A stretch of 64,000 bases of DNA from Geodermatophilus saharensis (GTDB taxonomy: Bacteria > Actinomycetota > Actinomycetes > Mycobacteriales > Geodermatophilaceae). The position numbers were made by a program, and so were the translations under genes. Below the pieces are notes generated by a model, which saw only the letters and a list, made by a program, of their open reading frames with translations, made no database searches and had not been told where the DNA came from. Below, one piece after another: positions 16,683-25,115 of this stretch (the first letter of the stretch is position 1; every line of letters starts with the position of its first letter). The stretch spans positions 1 to 64,000 of the forward strand of contig NZ_FZOH01000008.1 in NCBI RefSeq assembly GCF_900188205.1, read 5' to 3'.

Positions 16683-17200
16683 CCACGTCCGTCGACAGCG
16701 AGCGGACCGTCACCGTCACCGTCAACGGCGTCCTGCGCGAGGCCACCGTGCCCGTGCGCCGGGTGCTGTCGGACCTGCTGCGGGAGGACCTGCGGCTGAC
16801 CGGCACGCACGTCGGCTGCGCCCACGGCGTGTGCGGGTCGTGCACGGTGCTCGTCGACGGCGTGCCGGTGCGGTCCTGCCTGGTGCTCGCCGTCCAGGTC
16901 GACGGCGCGGAGGTGACCACCGTCGAGGGGCTGGCCCGCGAGGACGACCGGGGCGGGCAGGTGCTGCACCCGGTGCAGGAGGCCTTCCGCGAGTGCCACG
17001 CCCTGCAGTGCGGGTTCTGCACCCCGGGGTTCCTGGTCACCATCGCCGCCGGGCTCGAGGCCCGCGACGCCACGGCGGAGATCACCGAGGAGGAGGTCGA
17101 CGAGCTCGTCGGCGGCAACCTCTGCCGGTGCACCGGCTACGCCAACATCAAGAAGGCCGTCCGGCACGCCGCCGCGACCATGCGGGACGACGCCCGGTGA
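16679..17200 (+). CDS. Molybdenum hydroxylase 2Fe-2S subunit (CoxS/XdhC type)
   Basis: A 173-residue small subunit with two [2Fe-2S] clusters. The plant-ferredoxin-type N-terminal domain has the cysteine pattern GCAHGVCGSC followed by a cysteine in RSCLVL. The helical second domain has CGFCTPGF and NLCRCTGY. It relays electrons from the molybdopterin site to FAD. ATG 16679 overlaps the stop of the FAD subunit. The stop at 17200 is followed by a 40-nt gap carrying a diverged copy of a repeat also seen near 61.3 kb. Confidence 0.95.
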   Translation: MTTSVDSERTVTVTVNGVLREATVPVRRVLSDLLREDLRLTGTHVGCAHGVCGSCTVLVDGVPVRSCLVLAVQVDGAEVTTVEGLAREDDRGGQVLHPVQEAFRECHALQCGFCTPGFLVTIAAGLEARDATAEITEEEVDELVGGNLCRCTGYANIKKAVRHAAATMRDDAR

Positions 17201-17233
17201 GTGCCTTTGTAGCGCTATTGGCACCTCGGGGGG
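17201..17233. repeat. Diverged single copy of the 61.3-kb tandem-repeat family
   Basis: The stretch begins GTGCCTTTGTAGCGCTATTG. Compared with the minus-strand reading of the array at 61291-61435, 19 of the first 22 bases agree. It fills the gap between the Fe-S and Mo subunit genes and is itself an imperfect palindrome centred on TAGCGCTA. Confidence 0.6.
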
Positions 17234-17240
17234 CTGCCGC

Positions 17241-19664
17241 GTGACGACGAAGCTGTTCGGCGAGCCGGTGCGGCGGCGCGAGGACGCCCGCCTGATCACC
17301 GGGAAGGGCCGCTACCTCGACGACCTCGGCGCCGGCGCGCTGGCCGCAGCCTTCGTGCGCAGCCCGCACGCGCACGCCCGCGTCACCGACGTCGACGTCG
17401 AGGCCGCCCTCGACGTCGAGGGCCTGGTCGCCATCTACACCTACGAGGACCTCACCGGCCCGATGGCCGAGCCGATGCCGGTGCTCATCCCGCACCCGCA
17501 GCTGCACGCACCGCGGACCGGGTACGCGCTGGCCAACGGCGTCGTGCACCACGTCGGCGAGCCCGTCGTCATGGTGGTGGCCACCGACCGCTACGTCGCC
17601 GAGGACGCCGCCGACCGGATCGCGGTGAGCTACGAGGAGCTGCCGGTCGTCGTCGGGGTCGACGCCGCCCGGGAGGCCCGCGCGACCGTCCACGACGACG
17701 TCCCGGACAACGTCGCCGCCCGGCACCACCAGGAGACCGGCGACGTCGAGCCGGCGCTGGCCGCCGCACCGCACACGCTGTCGTTCACCCAGTACATCGA
17801 GCGCAGCGCCTGCATGCCGCTGGAGGGCAAGGGCGTGCACGCCCGCTGGGACGCCGACGACGGCAGCCTGCGGGTGCACTCCAGCACCCAGGCCTCGACG
17901 TCGGTGCGCGCCGCGATCGCGGCCAAGCTCGAGCTGTCGCTGGACCGCGTCGAGGTGATCGCGCCCGACGTCGGCGGCGGCTTCGGCGTCAAGATCGTGC
18001 ACCCGTGGCCGGAGGAGCTGCTGGTGCCGATGGCGGCCATCCGGCTCGGCCGCGAGGTGAAGTGGGCCGAGGACCGGCGCGAGCACTTCATCTCCAGCGC
18101 GCACGAGCGCCAGCAGCGGCAGGAGATCACCGTCGGCTTCGACGACGACGGCCGGATCACCGCCCTCGACGTGCACGTCTGGCACGACAACGGCGCCTAC
18201 ACGCCCTACGGGATCATCGTGCCGATCATCACGGCCACCCAGCTGGTCGGGCCGTACGCGATCCCGGTGTACCGGGTCGTCGTCGAGAGCGTCTACACCA
18301 ACACCGTCATCGTCACGCCCTACCGCGGGGCCGGGCGGCCGCAGGGCTGCTACGCGATGGAGCGCACGATGGACCGCATCGCCGACGCGCTCGGCCTCGA
18401 CCGCGCCGAGGTGCGCCGCCGCAACCTCATCACGCCCGACCAGTTCCCCTACGACCACCGCCTGACGTTCCAGGACGGCCGGCCGGTCATCTACGACTCC
18501 GGCGACTACCCCGGCCTGCTCGACAAGCTCGTCGCGCTGGTCGGCTGGGACGAGGCCGGGGCGCTGCGCGCCGACGCGCAGGCCCGCGGGAAGCTGCTCG
18601 GGATCGGCATGGCGCTCTACGTCGAGGGCACCGGTCCCGGCCCCTACGAGGGCGGGCACGTGCAGGTGCTCGGCAGCGGCAAGGTGCTGGTCTCCACCGG
18701 CCTGACCTCGCAGGGCCAGGGGCACGAGACGGTCTTCGCCCAGATCGTCGCCTCCGAGCTGGGCGTGCCCATCGACGACGTCGAGGTGCACACCGGCGAC
18801 ACCCGCCGCTTCGGCTACGCCGTCGGCACCTTCGCCTCCCGCGCCGCGGTGATGAGCGGCAACGCCGTCGCGCTGGCCGCCCGCGGGGTCCGCGAGAAGG
18901 CCCTGCGGATCGCCGCCGACGTCCTGGAGGCCGACCCCGCCGACCTCGAGATCGACGAGGGGCAGGTGCAGGTCAAGGGGACGCCGGGGGCGTCGATCCC
19001 GCTGCGCACGGTGGCGGTGCTGTCCAACCCGCTGCGCTACGCCTTCGACCAGGCCGCCCAGCAGGCGACGCAGTTCGTCACCCACGACGACAGCAAGCCC
19101 CCGGTCGCCCCCGGGGACGCCCCGGGCCTCGAGCACCGCGACTACTACTCCCCCATCCGCTCGACGTTCGCCTCGGGCGCGCACGCGGCCGTGGTGGAGA
19201 TCGACCCGCGGACGTGGGAGATCGACGTCGTCCGGTACGCCGTCGTGCACGACTGCGGCAACGTGGTCAACCCGATGATCGTCGAGGGGCAGGTGCAGGG
19301 CGGCGTCGCGCAGGGGGTGGGCGGGGCGCTGTACGAGCGGATGGCCTACGACGGCGACGGGCAGCTGCAGAACGCGTCGTTCATGGACTTCCTCATGCCC
19401 TACGCCTCCGAGGTGCCCGACATCGCGATCGACCACCAGGAGACGCCCTCGCCGCTCAACCCGCTGGGGATCAAGGGTGCCGGCGAGGCCGGTGTCATCC
19501 CCGGGACGGCGGCGATCGCCTCGGCGATCGAGGACGCGGTGGGCCGGCGGATCACCTCGATGCCGATCTCCCCCACCGAGCTGTACGACCTGATGAGAGA
19601 CGAGACGGCGGAGCGCACGGCTGGGTCCCAGCAGGTGCCGCTCCAGACGGGAGTGCCTGCGTGA
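17241..19664 (+). CDS. Molybdenum hydroxylase large (molybdopterin-binding) subunit
   Basis: An 807-residue large subunit of the xanthine dehydrogenase/aldehyde oxidase/CO dehydrogenase superfamily. It has the N-terminal GEPVRRREDARLITGKGRY motif of the Cox/Cut group, DVGGGFGVK, the substrate-loop region TPYRGAGRPQG (not the AYRCSFR loop of form I CO dehydrogenase) and the catalytic glutamate in GIKGAGEAGVIPG. It should therefore hydroxylate a heterocycle or aldehyde, not CO. Coupled to a uracil-type permease and near a ring-opening amidohydrolase, a uracil/thymine-dehydrogenase role (uracil to barbiturate) is attractive but unproven. Confidence 0.93.
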   Translation: MTTKLFGEPVRRREDARLITGKGRYLDDLGAGALAAAFVRSPHAHARVTDVDVEAALDVEGLVAIYTYEDLTGPMAEPMPVLIPHPQLHAPRTGYALANGVVHHVGEPVVMVVATDRYVAEDAADRIAVSYEELPVVVGVDAAREARATVHDDVPDNVAARHHQETGDVEPALAAAPHTLSFTQYIERSACMPLEGKGVHARWDADDGSLRVHSSTQASTSVRAAIAAKLELSLDRVEVIAPDVGGGFGVKIVHPWPEELLVPMAAIRLGREVKWAEDRREHFISSAHERQQRQEITVGFDDDGRITALDVHVWHDNGAYTPYGIIVPIITATQLVGPYAIPVYRVVVESVYTNTVIVTPYRGAGRPQGCYAMERTMDRIADALGLDRAEVRRRNLITPDQFPYDHRLTFQDGRPVIYDSGDYPGLLDKLVALVGWDEAGALRADAQARGKLLGIGMALYVEGTGPGPYEGGHVQVLGSGKVLVSTGLTSQGQGHETVFAQIVASELGVPIDDVEVHTGDTRRFGYAVGTFASRAAVMSGNAVALAARGVREKALRIAADVLEADPADLEIDEGQVQVKGTPGASIPLRTVAVLSNPLRYAFDQAAQQATQFVTHDDSKPPVAPGDAPGLEHRDYYSPIRSTFASGAHAAVVEIDPRTWEIDVVRYAVVHDCGNVVNPMIVEGQVQGGVAQGVGGALYERMAYDGDGQLQNASFMDFLMPYASEVPDIAIDHQETPSPLNPLGIKGAGEAGVIPGTAAIASAIEDAVGRRITSMPISPTELYDLMRDETAERTAGSQQVPLQTGVPA

Positions 19665-20344
19665 ACCTCGACGGCTCGGCGGTGCTGCACGGCTCGCCCG
19701 AGGAGGTCTGGACGGTCATCACCGACCCCGCCGTCCTGGCGCGGACCATCCCCGGCTGCGAGTCGCTGGAGCGGACCGGCGAGGACGAGTACCGGATGGA
19801 CGTCTCGGTGGGGGTCGGCGCGATCCGCGGGACCTACGCCGGGGAGGTGCGGCTGAGCGACCAGCAGCGGCCGTCGTCCTACGTGATGCACGCGTCCGGC
19901 GCCGGTGCGCCGGGCAACGTGCGTGCGACGGTGCGGATCGACCTCGAGCCCACCGACGAGGGGACGACGCTCACCTACTCCGCCGACGCCGTCGTGGGCG
20001 GGCCGGTGGCCGGGGTCGGGCAGCGGATGATGACCGGCGTCGCGAAGCGGATGGCCGGCCAGTTCTTCGCCGCCATCGACCGGGAGCTGACCTCCGGGGC
20101 GCCGGTGGAGACCGCGCCGGCGGCGGCCCGCGCCACCTCGACGGCGGTGAGCGCGACCGACGCCGTCGCCGCCGTCCCGTCGGGGACGCCGGCCGCGCCC
20201 GAGCCGCAGGTGTTCCGCGGCGCCAAGGCGCCGGCCGCCGCGCCGTCGTCGGACGTGCGGACCCTCGCGGCCGGCGCGCTCGGTGGCGCCGGGCTCACGC
20301 TGCTCGGCGTCCTCGTCGGCTGGCTGCTCGGCCGCCGCCGCTGA
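19661..20344 (+). CDS. CoxG-like SRPBCC protein with C-terminal membrane anchor
   Basis: A 227-residue protein. Residues ~1-150 are a CoxG-type SRPBCC domain (GSPEEVWTVITDPAVLARTIPGC, then TYSADAVVGGPVAGVGQRMM and KRMAGQFFAAIDRE). A low-complexity Ala/Pro linker and a single C-terminal membrane helix (AAGALGGAGLTLLGVLVGWL) ending in RRR follow. In Oligotropha, CoxG recruits CO dehydrogenase to the membrane. A similar anchoring role for this Mo hydroxylase is likely. It overlaps the Mo-subunit stop by GTGA and ends the operon before a strong terminator. Confidence 0.88.
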   Translation: MNLDGSAVLHGSPEEVWTVITDPAVLARTIPGCESLERTGEDEYRMDVSVGVGAIRGTYAGEVRLSDQQRPSSYVMHASGAGAPGNVRATVRIDLEPTDEGTTLTYSADAVVGGPVAGVGQRMMTGVAKRMAGQFFAAIDRELTSGAPVETAPAAARATSTAVSATDAVAAVPSGTPAAPEPQVFRGAKAPAAAPSSDVRTLAAGALGGAGLTLLGVLVGWLLGRRR

Positions 20345-20350
20345 CGACCG

Positions 20351-20390
20351 GCACCGAGGGCCCCCGACCACGGTCGGGGGCCCTCGGTGC
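20351..20390 (+). terminator. Rho-independent-like terminator after the Mo-hydroxylase operon
   Basis: GCACCGAGGGCCCCCGACC (20351-20369) pairs perfectly with its complement at 20372-20390, about 7 nt after the CoxG stop. No T tract follows. It could act in both directions between the convergent genes. Confidence 0.8.
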
Positions 20391-20410
20391 GTCCGGGTGG
20401 GCACACGCGC

Positions 20411-20446
20411 CGAGGGCGGCCCCGGCGGGTGCCGGGACCGCCCTCG
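20411..20446 (-). terminator. Hairpin after the beta-helix protein gene
   Basis: CGAGGGCGG (20411-20419) pairs with CCGCCCTCG (20438-20446), continued by CCCGGC/GCCGGG after a single mismatch. It lies just downstream of the minus-strand gene ending at 20459, back to back with the plus-strand terminator. Confidence 0.65.
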
Positions 20447-20458
20447 GACGGGTGGGTG

Positions 20459-21814
20459 TCAGCCGCCGCAGATGTCAGCCGGGAAGCTGGCGTCGCAGCG
20501 GTTGGCCCGGAACTCCAGACCCGGACCGGGGTCGACGATGAACGGGTTCGTCTCCGAGGCCTGGCCGACGAAGATGTCCATCTGGCCGGGCTGGAAGGTC
20601 GGCGGGACGAAGCCGCGGTTGTCGCCGAACCAGTTGGCGACGACCTTGACGTCGGTCACCAGACCGGGGATGTCGTCGTCCGGGTTCGGGTCGGAACCCG
20701 GCGGCTGCGCGAAGCTGAGCAGGACCAGCCCACCGGGCGGGAAGGTCAGCGGCGGCGGCGGCGGCGCACCCGGTGCCGGCGGGCCCGGGATGAACTCGGC
20801 CGGCGGGATCGTCGGGTTGTTGTCCTTGATGACGTTGGCGGTCAGCCGCACGTTGGCGGCGTTCACCACCGCCATGCCGACGCCGGAGATGCGCTGGTCA
20901 CCGGCGCGTCCCTGCAGGCACCACCGGTTGTTGGCCTGCGACACGTTGCCGTTGATCTTCCAGTCGCCGGCCTCGACGTTCTCCGGGGCGCCGGGGGTCT
21001 CCGTGGTGGCGTCGTCGAAGGTGAGGATCCCGATGCAGTTGCCGCTGACGTGGTTGCCGTCGACCCGGCCGCCGCTGGCCTCCCGCAGGAAGACGCCGAG
21101 GTTGTAGTTGCGCACCCGGTTGCCGGCGACCAGGGCCCGCGAGTCCGCGGAGTCGCCGATCGAGATGCCCGCGGTGCCCGAGTTCGGCGCCTCGCCCGGG
21201 CCGGCCCGGTCGATGCCCTCCTCGACGTTCCCGACGATGTGGATGTTGTGCGAGTTGCCCGCGAAGATGCCGTACCGGTCGTGGCCGAGGCCCTTGGTAC
21301 CGGTGACGGTGAACCCGTCCGCGCCCCAGGCGGAGATGCCGTTGGCCGGGTGGTTCTGGGTCTGCAGGTCCTTGACCACCACGCGGGAGTCCGGGTCGAG
21401 GAAGAACAGCCCGGAGAGGTTGTCGCGCAGGGTGGTGTCGTCGTCCTCGCCGTCGGCCTCGTTCTGCGCCGACCAGCACGCCTCACCCGGCTCGAGGTCG
21501 TAGGTGTCGTCGGGCGCCTCGATGATCGTCTGGTCGCTCCCGGCGCCCCGGATGGTCAGGCCCTTGCCGTCGATGCAGACGGCCTCGGTGTAGGTGCCCG
21601 CGGCGATCCGGATGGTGTCGCCCGAGCGCGCCTGGTCGACGGCGGCCTGGATGGACTCGCCCTCGTGGACGTCCCACATCCGCCCGCCGCCACCGTGCGC
21701 CGAGGCGACCCCGGGGAGGGCGCCGAGCACCATCGCGCCGGCGCCGGCCACCGCGAGCGTGCGCACCGCCCGGCCGCGGAACCTCGTTCCGGTCGTGTTC
21801 GTCGTTCGTTCCAT
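20459..21814 (-). CDS. Secreted right-handed parallel beta-helix protein
   Basis: A 451-residue protein with an N-terminal signal peptide (basic TRFRGRAVR, hydrophobic TLAVAGAGAMVLGALPG, cleavage after ASA). The body has pectate-lyase-like/NosD-like beta-helix repeats: SIQAAVDQARSGDTIRIAAG opens the domain, followed by repeated V-x-G-N-x-V rungs (NGISAWG, YGIFAGNSHNIHIVGN, AGNRVRNYNLGVFLRE, SGNCIGILTF). A proline-rich insertion (IPPAEFIPGPPAPGAPPPPP) interrupts the last third. No catalytic residues can be assigned. ATG 21814 follows AGGAAGG. It is probably a cell-surface or extracellular carbohydrate-related protein. Confidence 0.82.
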   Translation of the reverse strand: MERTTNTTGTRFRGRAVRTLAVAGAGAMVLGALPGVASAHGGGGRMWDVHEGESIQAAVDQARSGDTIRIAAGTYTEAVCIDGKGLTIRGAGSDQTIIEAPDDTYDLEPGEACWSAQNEADGEDDDTTLRDNLSGLFFLDPDSRVVVKDLQTQNHPANGISAWGADGFTVTGTKGLGHDRYGIFAGNSHNIHIVGNVEEGIDRAGPGEAPNSGTAGISIGDSADSRALVAGNRVRNYNLGVFLREASGGRVDGNHVSGNCIGILTFDDATTETPGAPENVEAGDWKINGNVSQANNRWCLQGRAGDQRISGVGMAVVNAANVRLTANVIKDNNPTIPPAEFIPGPPAPGAPPPPPLTFPPGGLVLLSFAQPPGSDPNPDDDIPGLVTDVKVVANWFGDNRGFVPPTFQPGQMDIFVGQASETNPFIVDPGPGLEFRANRCDASFPADICGG

Positions 21815-22123
21815 CAGTGGCCTTCCTGGCGTCTGTGGAAGTCCCGGAGCGGCCGAGAGCGCCGGCTCGGAACCTGTGAAGTGCCTGGCAACGCGGCACA
21901 CACTCCCTGGGGACCCGGCGCCGTCCAACGGGTCAGGGGTATGAACCTGCTTGCGCCTCAGGTCGTAGGACCGGCTGGGGAGGGGGGCTGTGCGACCGCC
22001 GGATCGGCTCCGGTTCCGCCACGGGGCGCACCGGTGGGTCCTAGGTCCCGCGACCCGGGTCGGAACTGCAGCGGGCTCCCGTGGCGGCTCGACATGCGGC
22101 ACCGGCGCGGGCAGTCTCCCGCC
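21815..22123. other. Divergent intergenic region, no gene
   Basis: The 309 nt separate the beta-helix gene (minus) and the ABC ATPase gene (plus). I see no credible coding frame. It contains GGGTATGAACC at 21937-21947, whose complement recurs upstream of the polyketide cluster at 25960-25970. No clear -35/-10 pair stands out in either direction. Confidence 0.5.
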
Positions 22124-23152
22124 ATGCACACCGCCACGGGGACCGCCGGGCCGCGGCCTGCGCCGGGCTCGTCCTCCGCCCGGGCGGCCGGCCCCGGCCC
22201 GCACGACGACGGCGACCCGGTCGTCACCACCGACCGGCTGACGAAGCGCTACGGCTCGCGGACCGTCGTCGACGCGCTGTCGCTGCAGGTGCGCCGCGGG
22301 GAGGTGTTCGGCTTCCTCGGCCCCAACGGGGCGGGCAAGACGACGACGCTGCGCATGCTGCTCGGCCTGGTGCGCCCGACCAGCGGGTCGGCGACCGTGC
22401 TGGGGCGCCCGGCCGGCGCGTCGGTCGCGCAGGTCGGGGCGCTGGTCGAGGGGCCGGGGCTCTACCCCTACCTCTCCGGCCGGGACAACCTGCGCGTGCT
22501 CGCCCGCTACGCCGGCGTGGGGGCCGACCGGGTCGCGGCGGTGCTCGACACGGTCGCCCTCACCGACCGCGCCGGTGACCGCTTCGGCACCTACTCGCTC
22601 GGCATGAAGCAGCGGCTGGGCATCGCCGCGGCCCTGCTCAAGGACCCCGCGCTGGTCGTGCTCGACGAGCCCACCAACGGCCTGGACCCCGCGGGCATCA
22701 CCGAGGTGCGCACGCTGCTGCGCCGGCTGGTGGCCGAGGGCCGCACCGTGGTGCTCTCCAGCCACCTGCTCGGGGAGGTCGAGCAGATCTGCGACCGCGT
22801 CGCGGTGGTGGCCTCGGGCCGGTTGCTGGTCGAGAGCAGCGTGGAGGAGCTGCGCGGGCTGGGCCGGCTGGTCGTCGACGCCCGGCCGCTGGACACCGCC
22901 GTCGCCGTCGCCGGGCGCCTGCTGGGGCCCGACCGGGTCTCGGTGGTCGACGGCGCGCTGCACCTGCAGGCCGCGCCGGAGGAGACCGCGGCGGTCAACC
23001 GCGCGCTGGTCACCGCCGACGTCGACGTCACGGGGCTGCGCCAGGAGGCGCGCACGCTGGAGGAGGTCTTCCTGCAGCTCACCGACGTCGACGAGGCGGG
23101 GCCACCGGAGCCCGCACCGCGCCCGCGGCGGCTGCGCCGGGGGACCCGGTGA
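22124..23152 (+). CDS. ABC transporter ATP-binding protein
   Basis: A 342-residue ATPase. Walker A is GPNGAGKTTT, the Q-loop region is GALVEGPGLYPYLSGRDNL, the signature is YSLGMKQRLGIAAAL, Walker B is LVVLDEPTNGLD, and the switch histidine is in LSSHLLGEVEQ. The N-terminal ~35 residues are Gly/Pro/Ala-rich and disordered. The C-terminal extension resembles DUF4162-type ends of the CcmA/DrrA/BcrA group. The GTGA overlap with the next gene defines a two-gene transporter. Substrate unknown; drug, lipid or peptide export is typical for this subfamily. Confidence 0.93.
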   Translation: MHTATGTAGPRPAPGSSSARAAGPGPHDDGDPVVTTDRLTKRYGSRTVVDALSLQVRRGEVFGFLGPNGAGKTTTLRMLLGLVRPTSGSATVLGRPAGASVAQVGALVEGPGLYPYLSGRDNLRVLARYAGVGADRVAAVLDTVALTDRAGDRFGTYSLGMKQRLGIAAALLKDPALVVLDEPTNGLDPAGITEVRTLLRRLVAEGRTVVLSSHLLGEVEQICDRVAVVASGRLLVESSVEELRGLGRLVVDARPLDTAVAVAGRLLGPDRVSVVDGALHLQAAPEETAAVNRALVTADVDVTGLRQEARTLEEVFLQLTDVDEAGPPEPAPRPRRLRRGTR

Positions 23153-24039
23153 GCGCCACCGCCGCGTCGCTGGCCCTGCCGGCCGGGCGGACCTCGGGGT
23201 CGCTGCCGGCCATCGTCGGCGCCGAGCTGCTCAAGCTGGCCCGCCGGCCGGCCACCTGGGTGCTGCTGGGGCTGTGGCCGGCGCTGCAGCTGGTGTTCAG
23301 CCTGGTCATCCCCTACGTCAGCTACTCGCGCGGGTCCTCCTACGAGGGCAGCCCGCCGGAGGCCCTGCTGGCGAGCACGCTGCCCGACCGGCTGGTCGCC
23401 AACGCGCTGTCGGGGCTGCCGCTGTTCGGCGGCGCGCTGCTGCTGACCCTCGGGGCGCTGCTGGCCGGCAGCGAGTACGGCTGGGGGACGCTCAAGACCC
23501 TGCTCGCCCAGGGGCCGCGGCGGACCACCGTGCTCGCCGGGCAGCTGCTCGCCCTGGTCACCGTGCTCGCCGGCACGGTCGCGGTCAGCCTGGCGCTCAC
23601 CGCCGGGGTCAGCGCGCTGATCGCCGGCGCGGAGTCGGCGCCCGCCGACTGGCCCGGTGCGGCCGAGATCGCCCGCGGCTTCGGCGGCGGCCTGCTCGTG
23701 GCCACCACCTGGGGCGCTATGGGCGTGCTCCTCGGGACGGCGCTGCGCGGCACCGCGCTGGCGATCGGGCTGGGGCTGGTGTGGGTGCTCGCCGTCGAGA
23801 GCCTGGTCGTCAACGTCGCCGCACCGCTGCTCGACGTCTTCGAGACCGCGCAGCAGGCGCTGCCGGGGGTGAACGCCGGCTCGCTGGTGGCGGCGCTGGC
23901 CGGGTCGGACACCCCGGTCCGGACGCCCGGCGTGGTGGCGGTGGTCGACGGTGGCCAGGCCGCGTGGGTGCTGGGCGCCTTCCTCGCCGCGGCGGTCGCG
24001 CTGACCGCGCTGCTGCTGAACCGCCGCGACCTCACCTGA
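23149..24039 (+). CDS. ABC transporter permease (ABC-2 family)
   Basis: A 296-residue membrane protein with about six transmembrane segments: ATWVLLGLWPALQLVFSLVI, an ALLLTLGALLAGSEYGWG hairpin, a long LLALVTVLAGTVAVSLAL helix and a final VLGAFLAAAVALTALLL. EYGWGTLKTLLAQGPRR is the short amphipathic motif seen in ABC-2 permeases of the bacitracin/ABC-2 type. It pairs with the ATPase encoded just upstream. No accessory or regulatory gene accompanies the pair except the convergent LuxR-type regulator. Confidence 0.88.
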   Translation: MSATAASLALPAGRTSGSLPAIVGAELLKLARRPATWVLLGLWPALQLVFSLVIPYVSYSRGSSYEGSPPEALLASTLPDRLVANALSGLPLFGGALLLTLGALLAGSEYGWGTLKTLLAQGPRRTTVLAGQLLALVTVLAGTVAVSLALTAGVSALIAGAESAPADWPGAAEIARGFGGGLLVATTWGAMGVLLGTALRGTALAIGLGLVWVLAVESLVVNVAAPLLDVFETAQQALPGVNAGSLVAALAGSDTPVRTPGVVAVVDGGQAAWVLGAFLAAAVALTALLLNRRDLT

Positions 24040-24084
24040 GGGCCCGGCGGACCGCTGCGGCACCCCCGTCGGGGGGCCCTCCCC

Positions 24085-24885
24085 TCACAGGGCCGGGGAG
24101 CGGTCCCGGTTGACCAGGATGGCCAGCTGGGTGCGGCTGCGGACCCCGAGCCGCCGCATCGAGGCGGTGAGGTGGCTCTTGACCGTGGCCAGGCTCAGGA
24201 ACAGCCGGCGCGCGATCTCCTCGTTGCTCAGCCCCTGCGCCACCAACTCGGCGACGTCGCGCTGCCGGTCGGTGAGCCGGTCGAGGACGCGCTCGGGGAC
24301 CTGCGCCGGCGCCGCGGGGTCGGCGAGGTAGCGGACGAGCTGGCTGGTGGCGGAGGAGTCGATGGCCGCCTCGTGGCGGGAGAGGGCGCGCACGGCCTCG
24401 ACCAGCCGGGCGGCGCAGGACCGCCGAGGCAGGTAGCCCCGGACGCCGGCCCGCAGCACCTCGACCAGCTCGGCGCCGGGGTCCTCCCGGCGCTCGGCGA
24501 GCACCAGCACCGACGTCCCGCGGTGGCAGAGGTCGCGCAGCAGCGGCAGCGTGGCGCCCTCGACCAGGCCCTGACGGGCGACGACGACCTGCACCGGCAC
24601 GTCCGCGGCGGCGCTGAGCGCCCCGGGCAGGTGCTCGGTCTCGGCGACGACGGCCATGTCCGGCTCGGCCTCGAGGACCACGCGCAGGCCCAGCCGGAAC
24701 ACCTCCTGGTCCTCGCACAGGAGGATGCGCACGAGGCTGGACGGCGGCCGGGCGAGCAGGGGGCGGACCGGCCGCGGCGCCGGACGGGCGCGCGGGGGAC
24801 CCACGTGACCGGGCGCGGTCGTGCCCGGGCCGTGCGGACGGTGCAGCCGAGGCGCCACCCTGTTCGGGACGTCGTCGGAGTTCAT
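24085..24885 (-). CDS. NarL/LuxR-type regulator with degenerate receiver (lacks phosphoacceptor Asp)
   Basis: A 266-residue protein with a Pro/Arg-rich N-terminal tail (~50 residues), a receiver-like domain and a C-terminal LuxR HTH (LTDRQRDVAELVAQGLSNEE, then LSLATVKSHLTASMRRLG). The acidic pair of the receiver is kept (CEDQE), but the phosphorylatable Asp is Arg104 (VVVARQGL) and the conserved Lys is replaced in GYLPRR. It should therefore work without canonical phosphotransfer. ATG 24885 follows GGGGGAACAGG. No sensor kinase adjoins. Position suggests a role in the neighbouring polyketide cluster. Confidence 0.85.
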   Translation of the reverse strand: MNSDDVPNRVAPRLHRPHGPGTTAPGHVGPPRARPAPRPVRPLLARPPSSLVRILLCEDQEVFRLGLRVVLEAEPDMAVVAETEHLPGALSAAADVPVQVVVARQGLVEGATLPLLRDLCHRGTSVLVLAERREDPGAELVEVLRAGVRGYLPRRSCAARLVEAVRALSRHEAAIDSSATSQLVRYLADPAAPAQVPERVLDRLTDRQRDVAELVAQGLSNEEIARRLFLSLATVKSHLTASMRRLGVRSRTQLAILVNRDRSPAL

Positions 24886-25115
24886 CCTGTTCCCCCTGTC
24901 CGGTCGGTGACGGGGTGCGGAGGCCGGGTTCTCCATCCGCGAGCGGAACCCGTCCGTCTCACGAACGGGGCCGAACCGTAGCGCGCAATCAGTCTGTGCA
25001 GGCTGGAACTGTGCACGGGAGCCACAGCCCGCGTCCAGGCTCCTGTCAGGAAGTTCGGTGACACTCCGTGTCCGCCGGTCGGCCAGTACGGAGAGTGACT
25101 CTTCCCACACGGAGG

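Noticed and set aside
17241..19664. Form I CO dehydrogenase large subunit
   Set aside because: The AYRCSFR active-site loop of CoxL is missing (PYRGAGRPQG instead), so a general Mo hydroxylase is the safer call despite the coxG-like gene.
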